Assembly: GCA_002794785.1 (NCBI GenBank)
Contig: NBBA01000005.1
Span: 992,001-1,056,000 of the forward strand
DNA from: Coniferiporia sulphurascens
Lineage: Eukaryota; Basidiomycota; Agaricomycetes; Hymenochaetales; Hymenochaetaceae
Direction: 5' to 3'
Length of the DNA stretch: 64,000 nucleotides
In this document: piece by piece, positions 11,527 through 20,837 of the stretch
Layout of the letters: each line of letters begins with the position of its first letter
Numbering within the stretch: the stretch's first letter is position 1
Notes under the pieces: generated by a model
Seen by the model: only the letters and a program-made list of their open reading frames with translations
Database searches by the model: none
What the model was told of the DNA's origin: nothing
Translations under genes and position numbers: made by a program

Positions 11527-11909
11527 AAGACTTTCAATCCGTTTTCAGATGCCTCTTCCCCAAGGTGCTTCGAGTCCCGCAGCCTGGGTGGCATGGACAA
11601 CGAAGCTTCTCATGAAAATCTGACACCAATAAACGCTGTCCGCGACCGCTCGCACTAGAAGGTTGAACACTGACCACTACATGCTCCGCGAAGACCAGCT
11701 GCGCTTCGGCGCAGCTCTCTCAAGCTTCCTGTATACACGGCCGAGAACCCCGGCCACCCGGCGGTGCGGGAGCTGGAAGACATGGAAGTCACCCCACCGA
11801 TCGCTAGCGTGGGTGGCTTCCGTCGCCGAGGAAACAGGCCGTATCCGCTCTCAGGAAATCGCGTTCGTACTCTGTCTTCCCATGTGGATGAATTACGCAC
11901 AGACTAATA
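11527..11909 (+). pseudogene. Possible 3' coding segment, unidentified, with in-frame stops
   Basis: On the plus strand a frame that opens after CACTTAG (11520-11526) reads KTFNPFSDASSPRCF and GMDNEASHENLTPINAV, hits TAG then TGA around 11656-11672, and continues in the same frame as SSLKLPVYTAENPGHPAV, ELEDMEVTPPIASVGGFRR and ends at VDELRTD before TAA at 11907-11909. Composition and length look coding, like the cytosolic tail of a membrane protein, but no family is recognised and no intron cleanly removes the two stops. It may be the decayed end of a gene disrupted by the neighbouring transposon island, or a gene with an unseen intron. The overlapping minus-strand ORF at 11900-11655 is the competing reading. 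Confidence 0.3.
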
Positions 11910-12100
11910 GCCTTGTCGTCTTGCTACGTGCCTACTATTGTTGGCTAAAACGGGGGCCCAGATCCACTGGCGTAGTAGGATATCGTTGCTCTCTTGCCAC
12001 ACTACTTTGCGCGTACCGTTTCAGTGGATTGCATGAATGCAGTCAAGCCAATTTGGGGGTCCTTACTGGACAATAAGTTGGGCATTGTGCACGGAATTGG

Positions 12101-12318
12101 GTTATAACTAGTTATAACCAGTTATAACCAGTAGTGATGGGCCCAGAGCGAAATCAAATTTTATAACCAGTTATAACGCGTGGTTATAACTAGTGATGAC
12201 CAGATCTGTGCGAAAGCTCCGGCCATAACGCGTGGTGATGGCTGTGCCGGTGCTTTTGCAACCGGGTTCATCACCGGTTATAACTGGTTATAACTGGTTA
12301 TAACTAGTAGTTATAACT
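12101..12318. repeat. Array of palindromic GGTTATAACC-like decamers, foldback arrangement
   Basis: At least nine copies of a decamer of the form NGTTATAACN (itself a palindrome) occur at about 12103-12135, 12156-12196 and 12268-12318, with related CATAACGCG units at 12224. The first cluster is followed by AGTGATG and the last is preceded by CATCACCGG, so the whole 210 bp is an imperfect inverted repeat. More copies lie at 14999-15020 and 15398-15411 on the far side of the LINE insertion, and one isolated copy at about 45530. This array was the landing site of the LINE described below. Its origin is unknown; a decayed foldback or MITE-type element is plausible. Confidence 0.75.
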
Positions 12319-12323
12319 TGCAA

Positions 12324-12337
12324 CTGTGTTCCACAAC
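12324..12337. repeat. LINE target-site duplication, left copy
   Basis: CTGTGTTCCACAAC here is repeated exactly at 14981-14994, directly after the poly(A) tail of the element. A 14-bp direct repeat around a poly(A)-ended unit is the signature of target-primed reverse transcription. Confidence 0.9.
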
Positions 12338-12720
12338 GTGGTCCCTCTGAGGTCCTTGTGTCCATCCTGCCCATCCCCTTACAGTTAGAGTGCACCAAGT
12401 CTCGTGCGGCCATTCGGTATCTTACTACCATGCACACCCTTCTTCCTTTGCATTCTTCACATAAAGGTTCCATCACTACCTTGTTTGCATCACGGGTTCC
12501 CCCTGGGTGTGAACGGGTGTGAATGGGTTCCCCATTACATTTGCCCTCCCTGGATCGCTTTACCTGCCCTCCGGCACATTAGCATCGACCATGCGATTGA
12601 CCACTCTCAAGAAGCATGCGAGGCCCTCATCCAGTCACACCATGGTCTTATTGACCAGCTGCATGGGGACCCCTCCTGCCTCCTCATCTATACTGACGGC
12701 TCCCGCAAGGGCACGTCTCC

Positions 12721-13279
12721 TGTTAAGCTCAATGGTTACGCGGTGATCGACGTCAAGGCTTCTGGATCGTCGGAACTGATGGTACAGCAATGGGGCTTCC
12801 TAGATGTCGTAAGTCGAGGGTGATCATCGGTGGGGCTTCCTGATCGATGATGTGGACGTGGTAGGCTTCTTGTAGCGAGTCGGGTTGCGACGAAGCGACT
12901 AGTGGCACACTGGCACACAATAGACTGGTGGTAGCAGATAATGGGCTTGTATGAACAAAGAGCACAAGCTTAAGGCTTGTGCTACTGAAGTTACATGCTT
13001 ATATGCTATTCTATATGTTTGCTACTGTAGCGACTTGGTTAGGTGTGTTTGCCAGACGAAGGAAGGTCATGGAAACTCAAGGAATGCCTTGGTAATACAA
13101 GTACGGTGATCAGTAAGCAAAGCACATCATGATGGTGCAATAAGGCATCATCATGGCATCTTATGGCGCAAGGTGAATAAGGATGAGTAAGGCAGAGAAA
13201 TAGGGGAGTTGCGCTGACTGATGATGATGAATAAGAAGTGAGTCAGCGCAGTAAGGGAGAGTGAAGGAAAATTGTAACA
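12721..13279 (+). mobile_element. Solo LTR, copy 1 (559 bp)
   Basis: Starts TGTTAAGCTCAATGG and ends TTGTAACA, so it has the TG..CA ends and TGTTA/TAACA inverted tips of an LTR retrotransposon. TCTCC lies directly before (12716-12720) and directly after (13280-13284): a 5-bp target duplication. No internal retrotransposon sequence accompanies it, so it is a solo LTR left by LTR-LTR recombination. It splits the RNase H frame between the TDGS motif and SGGAAGVWFY. The strand is given relative to copy 2 only; true transcriptional orientation is unknown. Confidence 0.9.
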
Positions 13280-13679
13280 TCTCCCTTATCTTTCTCTGGC
13301 GGTGCTGCCGGAGTATGGTTTTACCGTGGGGAGGCTATTCTCACCCACAAAACCTATCTTGGCTCATCGGTGCACTCTACAGACTGTGAGCTTGCTGCTA
13401 TCACCAATGCCTGCTGGCTTCTGGCCTACTCTTTCACTCTCCCCCCTGCCATTACACAGGTGGAGTTATACACTGATTGCAAGGTGGCTCTTACCCTCCT
13501 TGCTGACCCTCATCCATCCCCTGGCATCTCCGTTGCCCTCCTGATTCATAAGTGTCTCAAAGCCGCCTCTAAACGGTTTCCCCACATGTTCTTTCATCTA
13601 CACTGGGTTCCTGGACACTCTGATGTGGAAGGCAATGAGTTTGCAGATGTTCTCACCACAGGTATTGCCGACAACCCTC

Positions 13680-14239
13680 TGTTACAATTTTCCTTTACTT
13701 TCCCCTTACTGTGCTGACTCACTTCCTCTTCATCATCATCAGTCAGCACAACTCCCCCATTTCTCTGCCTTACTCATCCTTATTCACCTCGCGCCATAAG
13801 ATGCCATGATGACGCCTTATTGCACCATCATGACGTGCTTTGCTTACTGATCACCGTACTTGTATTACCAAGGCCTTCCTTGAGTTTCCATGACCTTCTA
13901 TAGTCTGGTAAACACACCTAACCAAGTTGCTACAGTAACAAATGCATAGAGTAGCATATAAGCATGTAACTTCAGTAGCACAAGCCCTAAGCTTGTGCTC
14001 TTTGTTCATACAAGCCCATTATCTGTTACCACCAAGTCTACTGTGTGCCACTGTGCCACTCGTCACTTCGTCATAACCCAACCCTACTCAGAAACATACC
14101 GTGTATACATCATCAATCCGGAAGCCCTTCTGATGATCCCCTTCGACTTACGACATCTAGGAAGCCCCGTTGTCAGCACCATCAACCTCGATGATCAAGA
14201 AGTCCGACATTGATCATCACATAACCATTGAGCTTAACA
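13680..14239 (-). mobile_element. Solo LTR, copy 2, inverted (560 bp)
   Basis: The reverse complement begins TGTTAAGCTCAATGG and ends TTGTAACA and matches copy 1 over its full length with scattered substitutions (for example the shared block AAGCACATCATGATGGTGC against AAGCACGTCATGATGGTGC). CCCTC at 13675-13679 and 14240-14244 is its 5-bp target duplication. It is therefore an independent insertion of the same family into the same LINE, in opposite orientation, 400 bp from copy 1. Confidence 0.9.
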
Positions 14240-14965
14240 CCCTCCCCCAGACATGATCCTGTTCCCGCCAACCATTTGCTTCCTCCGTGAAGCTGCCTCC
14301 TCTTCAGTACTTTCCCAGTGGAAAGCTGACTGGGCCTTTGCCTGTTGCCAACTCAAAGGGTCTTCGGATGCCCATTCCATGGGCACAACCCTTACCCCTT
14401 CCACCAAGCCGACTGCCCTCATGCAGAACCTCACACTCGGTCGTCGCACCAAGTGCAGAGTTTTCCGGACCCTCCTAGGTCACGCCGGTTTTGGCGTATA
14501 CTTTGGACGTATTCTGGGATGCGACCCCCTGTATCCTTCCTGTCATGTTCCTGAGATGAGAGCCCATCTCTTACTCTCATGCCCACACACCCTCGCCGCC
14601 TGCCATGTGGCATGGAAGACCCCTTTACCCTCCATGGAAGCTGAATGGTTCTCCAAGGATGGGCTCCCACTACTTTCCACTTTCCTCGACTCTCACCCCA
14701 CCTTCGAGGCAGAGCCCATCCTTGTCTTTGACCCCGGTGGCCCCACAGTTGTACACGTTTCTGACTCAGGCTTCACCATAGGCAACTGAGCAGTACACAA
14801 CACTTCTTTAGTCACTGCCATCATGACAGCTCCCCTCTCTGCTTCCAGCATCCCATGAATATTGTACCCTTTATAACAACTACCATCTCATTCAATACAG
14901 GGGCCTAAAGGCCCCTGGAGTGTATTTTGTACTAGATAGTCATGATGTGCTATAGAAATGCATAC

Positions 14966-14980
14966 AAAAAAAAAAAAAAA
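14966..14980 (+). repeat. Poly(A) tail of the LINE copy
   Basis: Fifteen uninterrupted A residues immediately before the right-hand target duplication mark the 3' end of the retrotransposed transcript. Confidence 0.9.
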
Positions 14981-14994
14981 CTGTGTTCCACAAC
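14981..14994. repeat. LINE target-site duplication, right copy
   Basis: Exact repeat of 12324-12337 (CTGTGTTCCACAAC), ending the insertion. Confidence 0.9.
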
Positions 14995-15039
14995 CCATAA
15001 TCAGTTATAACTAGTTATATGCAGTTATAGGGTTCGTGG

Positions 15040-15104
15040 GAATAATCACAAATAATTCCATTTAATTCAAAATAATTCAAAATAATTCCTTGTAATTCCT
15101 TGTA
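15040..15104. repeat. AATAATTCAA minisatellite, left part
   Basis: Repeats of AATAATTC(A/C)A-like decamers run from about 15047 to 15104 and resume at 15366-15396, directly on the other side of the MITE. The MITE therefore inserted into, or beside, this AT-rich minisatellite. Confidence 0.7.
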
Positions 15105-15365
15105 CAGGTGGATATAATTAGTTACACCGCACCTATAAATGGAATGTGTTTCCTATCACCCAAAGTGTGATCGTGAATTTACTTAACAAGTCTATATGCT
15201 ACAAAATTGAACTTTCACAGTGTTGAAGGTACACATAAACTACATAGATACAGTATAAGAGATTTTGGCACTAATAGCAAGCAATTTCTTTTTTTTTCAA
15301 TGGTGGAATGGCGTTGGGAAACACCTTCCATATTGAGGTGCAGCGTAACTAATTATATCCACCTG
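15105..15365. mobile_element. 261-bp MITE with TA target duplication
   Basis: Terminal inverted repeats of about 30 bp: the left end reads CAGGTGGATATAATTAGTTA and continues to GCACCT (15134); the right end is its complement (15336-15365) with three differences. TA flanks both ends (15103-15104 and 15366-15367), the target preference of Tc1/mariner/pogo-type transposases. The 200-bp interior has no coding capacity. A non-autonomous element mobilised by such a transposase is the natural reading; no autonomous partner is in this window. Confidence 0.88.
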
Positions 15366-15559
15366 TAATTCAAAATAATTCAAAATAATTCAAAATAACC
15401 AGTTATAACTGCTTTGTCAGCAATTCATTGCGAATGCATACATTTTTGTCCAATAAGGACCTCCATAAGCCAATGATAGACGTATTTGGAACTTTGAAAT
15501 ACTGCGGCAAGTGGGCGAGAAGATTATCCTCCTTTAGTCCATACAGTCGCTGATATTCC

Positions 15560-16100
15560 CCAACTTGTACTGAGTGCCGGTATACCGAAAGGCTTATTAT
15601 TTATTAGTATATCATGTTGCGCCGCGTCTGTGACTTCTCCCGGAAGTTCCATTTTCAGTTTGCCATATACTGAAAAAAATCATTGAGTCCAGTACTAATC
15701 TGCTGAACCCCCTTCAGGGTTCCGCCTGTTGTCTCCCAAATTATCGTGTGGTTCTAGGCCAGTGTTGTGCTGTTGCGTAGGGATCCCTGCGTCGCGGGAA
15801 CCTCATCATGATAACTTGATCTAGAGTTGGTCCACAAACATGTTGAAGCACAGGGAAACTCGCTGATTTCACGTTGAGCCCGTATAGTTGTAGATGTTCC
15901 CTGTCTTAGACAAATTACTGGGTATACCGGAAGGTCAGGTCCATCATGATGCGCCACATCTATTCTGATACTTTTCATTAGCAAGGACTTCATTTTCAGT
16001 TCACCGTGTATCAGAAAATATCCTTGGTGGGTGTAGTACAAGTCTGAAACTCATTGGTTAGAGTCCCTTCAGGGACCTACCTGTCGTTGCTCAAGTTTCA
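15560..16100. repeat. Two diverged copies of a ~170-bp unit, about 340 bp apart
   Basis: The stretch 15575-15740 (GGTATACCG, then CATTTTCAGTTTGCCATATACTG, then CCCTTCAGGGTTCCGCCTGTTG) reappears in diverged form at 15918-16090 (GGTATACCG, CATTTTCAGTTCACCGTGTATC, CCCTTCAGGGACCTACCTGTCG). The unit ends with a short palindrome CCCTTCAGGG. No coding frame. It is probably a decayed repetitive element or an old local duplication. Confidence 0.6.
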
Positions 16101-17378
16101 AGCTGTTCTTCAAGTTATTACTGACGGCTACTTCCGGATGGCACAGCATGAGCTGACGTAAGGTTCATTGAAATTGAAGGACGTGTTTAGATCGTTGCCG
16201 CACAACTTGAAGTGGGGTATCATAAAATAACATGCTGCCCAACAAAGTAGTGAGCCAAACAACGTCGTCAGCGAACTCACCACTTCTGGCGCCCGGCGAG
16301 CGGCGAACGAACGAATAAAGAGATTAGCCGAGAGATTATCGAAAGATCAAAACTCAAGAGAGATAAAAAGGGAACAGCCTTCCAGCCTTCCTACATCAGT
16401 CATTTTCCCCAGAGCGGGCCAGCCTTATTGTTCTAATGCAATCAGCCATCGCAATGCTCAATTAATCCTCCCTTGATCTTCCGGTCGTCGCGAGGCACCC
16501 CGGTCCGCGTCCTATCACGGTCCTCGGGCCACGTAATGTCCGCACAGGCGTCCATCATTTCCGTCTTGTCTTATTGTTCTCCCAATGTCGATCTTGAGTC
16601 TATGAGTTAGTATGTATGTATATGTATGGTCAGTACCATACTGAGCATCATCCGTCCCTGCATGCACGGTACACAGCCCCTGCCCGCTGGCAGAGCCCGA
16701 TCTTTCGAGATGAGCCATTTCCTCGTCTATCGCGAGTGCAGTACCGCAATTGTTCCTACCTTCCTGATAGTGTTCGGTTTGCTGTGGCTTTCTGCTTCGA
16801 GATTGGATTTTTCCCCTTCACAATAGAGTGCACACGATTATTGGCAGGCTTGCAGGCTCGCGGGTCCTGTACTGTACGTGCCGCGAGTATAAAGCCTGGA
16901 TCAAGAGAGAAAAGAAGACAGGAGCGTTATTGTTCTCCCTTAATATGTAAACCCGCGCGTGAGACGTCATAATCCAAGTTCGCCCTGTCCGTATGGACGC
17001 CGATCATCCTCCATTCCACACAGATCCGACCGGCCTTTACATATATATCAGCACCGTGCTTTTATTTAATTCGGGTCATTAAGGATCAATTGCCGCGTTA
17101 AAGCATTTCAGATGAAATATCAAATGTTTATTTGATTTGCTTTTTTAATGAAGAACATGAGTCGTAAGGGTATATGTAAGCTGCGGCAAAGTTCGAGGAG
17201 CGCGGACCTAACGTCCGCACGTAACAAGAAAGATGAAAAGATCAGGAATGACAGTTAAGCAAGAAGAGTAGGGTAAAAACGGATGTGATAAATGACCCAA
17301 TACTGAGATACATTGATAGATGACAACCTCTGAAGTGAGACAACTCGTAAACCACATGGGAAAAAGATACAAACATTT
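16101..17378. other. Intergenic gap, no recognised feature
   Basis: About 1.3 kb without a supportable gene on either strand. The last 300 bp are AT-rich and contain the 3' flank of the minus-strand BTB gene. ORFs at 16616-16972 show no domain or codon pattern worth calling. Confidence 0.4.
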
Positions 17379-19342
17379 TCAGAAGTAGTTGCCTAGTGGT
17401 TTGGCACGATCACGTTCTCGCGACTGCTGGCGCAGTTGAGACGTAATACTGTTCGTCAGATCGTGCTGTCCGACACGACGCTCACGCCGTGATGCATCCG
17501 ACGATGTCGAATCGCTTGAGTATGTCTTCCCCGCCCTCATCGGCGCGCTGCGCGGTTCGTGTACGGGAAGCACGATGGGGATGTCGATGGTATGTGACGG
17601 TGAACTGGCTTTCTCAGTCCCTTTTACGCCATCAAGTGTGGGTTCGCAAAGAGTGTGCGCACTGTGCGCACTGCGACGCTCCGTATCGTTTTCACTGCCT
17701 TGTTGTGCATCAGCGTCAATCGTGGACGCGACAAGCGGTACCTGCCCCGCGAGTTCATTGTCACACAGTTGTTGCAGGTCGTCCAGACCCAGATATGCAG
17801 CTTCATCTCTTAAATCAAGGAGAGCTTCGAGACGCGCGGTTGCGAATGAATGCCGGGCAGCAGGGAAAAGACGCGCAGCGTATGGGAGCATACCAACAGA
17901 ATTCGACGGCAACACAGGGGCACGTAGATAGGACATTATATGTTGATATCTAAAGATACTTCCATGTTAGTCCATAAATCATGGGAAGAAGACAGGAACA
18001 CTGACGGCGCATCCGGACGATCCAAGAAAAGATGAATGACAGATGTTGAATCCGCCTTGCGTTTTGGCCGACGGGGGTTGATAATTCCTGCCGTGGCGAG
18101 GTGGTTCTGGAAGAGGGAATCAAACCCGGCGTAGCTCTCATCATCATAGTCTGATTCTTGGAACTCGCTGCGTTGTGAATACGGAGATACCCCTTCTGCG
18201 ACCTCCTCGCTTGGTGTCTGCGCCTGCGAAAATGAACCTCCTTCGGCGTTCGTCGACGCAACAAGATCAATCAAATACGTGGCCAAATACGATGGACGTG
18301 CGGTGAGTGTACTGAGGGTGCTCTTCAGCATCGCACCGCTCGTCTCTAAGACAATGATCAGTTTCCTTGGGTCGGTCTTGTGCATATTTGCAGGAAGATT
18401 AGACATAAGCACAGGCTCGAATGGCGGCTGAGGAAGTGCCGAGGCGAGGTCGATGGGTAGCTGAGGGGCACCAGTGAAACAATCATTCTCAGACTCCCGG
18501 TTTCTGGAGCTCGTCACGAAGCTTGCCTCAGACTCTGGTCGCGACGAAGAAGGTCCAAATTTGCGCTGAGGCTGAGGTTCAGACTGAGCGCCGAACGATG
18601 TACGCCCCCGTACCTCCGGAATCTCGGGTTCTTCTTCCGGCTCTGAGTGAACAAATGCGCGTGGTAAGGACTGCGCAAGAGGTGACCCGCGACGACTACG
18701 CGATCCACCAGAATTCCTCGGTGAATCAGGGAAGACAGGCGCCAGTCCGTAGCTGCTACCGGCTTTGCTACCACTCGATTCCATTGAGTACCGCGACGCT
18801 TCGCACGATTGTTGGCGAGGAGAGGTCGGCACAGATAATGGAAGAGGAGGTAGTGGTGGGCTATTAGATGTATAGTTCGCATCCACGTCTGCTTCCTCCT
18901 CGATATGCTCGGGAAGATACCTCTGGTATTGATACATACGAGAGGGGGCCGACGACGGTGGAGGCATGGTGCCCTTCTGTGCGGACAATGCAAGAGCCTC
19001 TTGCACGGTGCTCACGACGATGGCACCCGAGCCGAGCGGGGCGAGGCGGGTCGAAGGAACGAGGCTGTCAGCGGAGCCAGTGAGCTGAGGGTCAGAAATA
19101 ACCACATCTTCATGACTATAAGGCCCGCCATTGCCGCGCCGGCTGCCCTGCTCTTGCGAAGCTGCACGGCGGTGCGAGTGGACGTATGGATTCTCGTTGA
19201 TCCTTTCCCGGAGAGTGTCTTTAAGTCGTGACATTGTGAGCGAGAGGGACGGGCGATGTGCTCGTTGTGGCTGGTTCGGGCGCGGGGCTGGAGAAGGGAA
19301 GGCCTGGTGCACCGGAGAAGATATGGAGACTGAGCGCTGCAT
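17379..19342 (-). CDS. BTB/POZ-like protein with long disordered N-terminus
   Basis: Two exons on the minus strand: 19342-18006 and 17949-17379, separated by a 56-nt intron (GTCAGT..TTTAG with CTAAC branch site); about 635 aa. The splice makes FLDRPDAPYQHIMSYLRAPVLP, which is the core of fungal BTB-like domains. The domain runs from about residue 335 (KLIIVLETSGAMLKSTLSTL, then RPSYLATYLIDLV) to about 510 (LLDLRDEAAYLGLDDLQQLCDNEL). A Ser-rich, acidic insert of about 70 residues (about 370-430) interrupts the domain. The first 330 residues are low complexity, rich in Ser, Pro and Arg. BTB domains dimerise or bind cullin-3; function here is unknown. The start at 19342 is the first ATG; a second at MSRLKDTLRER (19234) is possible. 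Confidence 0.85.
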
Positions 19343-19623
19343 AGTTGCAGAGCCAGGCTTGTAAGCAAAGGTAAAGTAAAGAGGACGATGGTGGTGGTGG
19401 TGGTGGTAAGAAGCAAAAAGGCAAAGTCGCCGTGCCGGGGTGGGCGAGTATTTGAGCTGTCGGTTCTACCATTTTTCGCAGCAGACAATAAGAATAAGAG
19501 AGGCAGCTGCAGGACGCGACTTGAGAATGCAGGACCCTGACCCTGCGTCTAATTACGGATCCACCATTGACTTCCTCTTTCGGTCCTTGCCCTTGTCTTT
19601 TTCTCTTTTCTTTAGACTAATTA
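19343..19623. promoter_or_regulatory. Head-to-head promoter region, 281 bp
   Basis: Lies between the BTB start (minus) and the Snm1-like start (plus). It includes a (GGT)n run at 19389-19406 and CT-rich tracts at 19575-19615. A shared bidirectional promoter is inferred from spacing only. Confidence 0.45.
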
Positions 19624-20346
19624 ATGGACGGCGTCGTCGACACAAAGTTCCAGCAAAATTACGTTGCTGCTTTGCACGCATTCTCGCCAACTTTTGCCGC
19701 ACTGCATGCAACTCGTGTACGCCACTCAGCCCGCCCCATCGCCCTCTCCCCGTTGCACTGCTCGCGGTGCGGCCACCTCGCTGTGACTACCCGCGTTGCC
19801 TCAGTCTCGGCCTCGTCTAGGAGAACAAAAACAGACACGAGCGCGGGCCAGAAGAAGCTGAAATACAAGCGCGTCATACGCAGAACCTGTGCTGCGTGTA
19901 GCTTCGTTGACTCAACCCCAGTCGCTCAGGCCGCGGGTGGGAACGTGATCGCGTGCACGCCGCACCATCACCCCACATCATCTTCTGAGGCTGCCTCACT
20001 TGCTCCGATTTCCACAGACAGGGTCACCAATGTCCTTACGGCCCCAAACAGCCCATCACCAGACTTGAGCGCGAAAGGAGATGGTGATGGCGGCGGAGCT
20101 TACTTGAAGAGCGAAGTCCGCGTCCCTGTGCGCGATCTCACTCCCGCCTTGACACCAACCGAGCCGTCCTCCGGCCTAGGACGCAAATCAAATATTACAA
20201 CACCGGTCCAACCCGGCTTGTCTAAGCGGACGAAGAAGAAGACTGGTTTGCAAGAGATGCTGGCTCGCTCAAAAGAGGCTGCAAAACGGACCAAGGACGA
20301 AGGCCAGGCTGGCGGGGGGCTAGCTGCTTTCCTGGGTGGCTTATAG
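19624..20346 (+). CDS. Zinc-ribbon protein resembling RNase P/MRP subunit Snm1/Rpr2
   Basis: Single exon, 240 aa. Residues 1-30 (FQQNYVAALHAFSPTFAAL) look helical. Then come two CxxC pairs, CSRCG (about 46) and CAACS (about 91), with a basic stretch KKLKYKRVIRRT before the second. An N-terminal helix followed by a four-Cys zinc ribbon and basic residues is the plan of Rpr2/Snm1/Rpp21 proteins, which bind RNA in RNase P or RNase MRP. The C-terminus RTKKKTGLQEMLARSKE then GGGLAAFLGGL is typical of fungal homologues as I remember them. The assignment rests on pattern rather than strong identity; an unrelated zinc-binding protein is possible. Confidence 0.55.
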   Translation: MDGVVDTKFQQNYVAALHAFSPTFAALHATRVRHSARPIALSPLHCSRCGHLAVTTRVASVSASSRRTKTDTSAGQKKLKYKRVIRRTCAACSFVDSTPVAQAAGGNVIACTPHHHPTSSSEAASLAPISTDRVTNVLTAPNSPSPDLSAKGDGDGGGAYLKSEVRVPVRDLTPALTPTEPSSGLGRKSNITTPVQPGLSKRTKKKTGLQEMLARSKEAAKRTKDEGQAGGGLAAFLGGL

Positions 20347-20837
20347 TATGATATATCTTAGTTTCCTCTGGTCAATAACCTTAACCTGCACTCCTGGATC
20401 GCATCTGTACACGAAACGTGCCCACACCTACCTCCCATAATTTCATATCATTTGCAGATGAATCCTGCTATTTACACCAAAAGGATGGATATATGTATGT
20501 ACAATATATTACAATCGGGGTGTCTCGCACCTGACCAATGTACGTGTAGCCTGCTGTTCTCCTAATCACGGTGCTTTACACGTCTCCAGTTTCAAATACT
20601 ATGCCAGATTCCTGCTGGGCGCTCTCGAACACCCATGTCTCGTGACAGCTCGGCTGTACAAGAGCATCTCCCTTTCGGATGAGATTAATTATGAGACGGC
20701 AAACCATCGTGCAGGCGATTACGTCTGTGAAAGGTGCATTGATAAACCTGTCACGTTCCTGTAGTATCTTTTCGTCAGTAGGGGAAGTGTTGTAGTGGAC
20801 GCTTTGAAGACGTACGGGAGCAACCTGGAGGAAAATG
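20347..20837. other. Convergent intergenic gap
   Basis: About 490 bp between the Snm1-like gene (plus) and the DUF6533-like gene (minus), holding both 3' flanks. No RNA gene or repeat is recognised. Confidence 0.35.

Larger units (their letters stand above)
12345..14789 (+). pseudogene. LINE ORF2 C-terminal remnant: RNase H and zinc knuckle, interrupted
   Basis: Pieces of one ORF. The RNase H part has the catalytic motifs IYTDGS (about 12690), DCELAAI (about 13382), LYTDCK (about 13468) and HLHWVPGHSDVEGNEFAD (about 13600). The end has a Cys/His knuckle (PSC...EMRAHLLLSCPHT, 14536-14594) typical of LINE C-termini. It is broken three ways: a 10-bp tandem duplication shifts the frame at 12505-12524, and solo LTRs split it at 12720 and 13679. 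On either side of each LTR the frame agrees once the LTR and one target duplication are discounted, so the LTRs landed in a still-open or lightly decayed frame. It stops at TGA 14787-14789. It is certainly non-functional. Confidence 0.88.
12338..14980 (+). mobile_element. 5'-truncated LINE-type (non-LTR) retrotransposon, nested
   Basis: The unit is bounded by a 14-bp target duplication (12324-12337 and 14981-14994) and ends in 15 A residues (14966-14980). It carries only the C-terminal part of a LINE ORF2: the end of a reverse transcriptase-like region (ILPIPLQLECTKSRAAIRYL), RNase H, and a C-terminal Cys/His knuckle. It lacks the endonuclease and most of the reverse transcriptase, so it is a typical 5'-truncated dead copy. 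Two solo LTRs (12721-13279 and 13680-14239) are inserted inside it. Removing both, with one copy of each 5-bp duplication, leaves about 1.5 kb of element sequence. The fungal LINE clade is not determined. Confidence 0.88.

Noticed and set aside
12404..12823. ORF running from the LINE RNase H into the first solo LTR
   Set aside because: The reading after the TDGS motif is LTR sequence translated by accident; the RNase H frame resumes after the LTR at 13285.
13995..14213. ORF inside the second solo LTR
   Set aside because: An LTR has no coding role here and the first LTR carries no equivalent frame.
12101..15412. Possible CRISPR-like or satellite array
   Set aside because: The repeated decamers have no regular unique spacers and this is a fungal nuclear locus; they form a foldback, not a CRISPR array.
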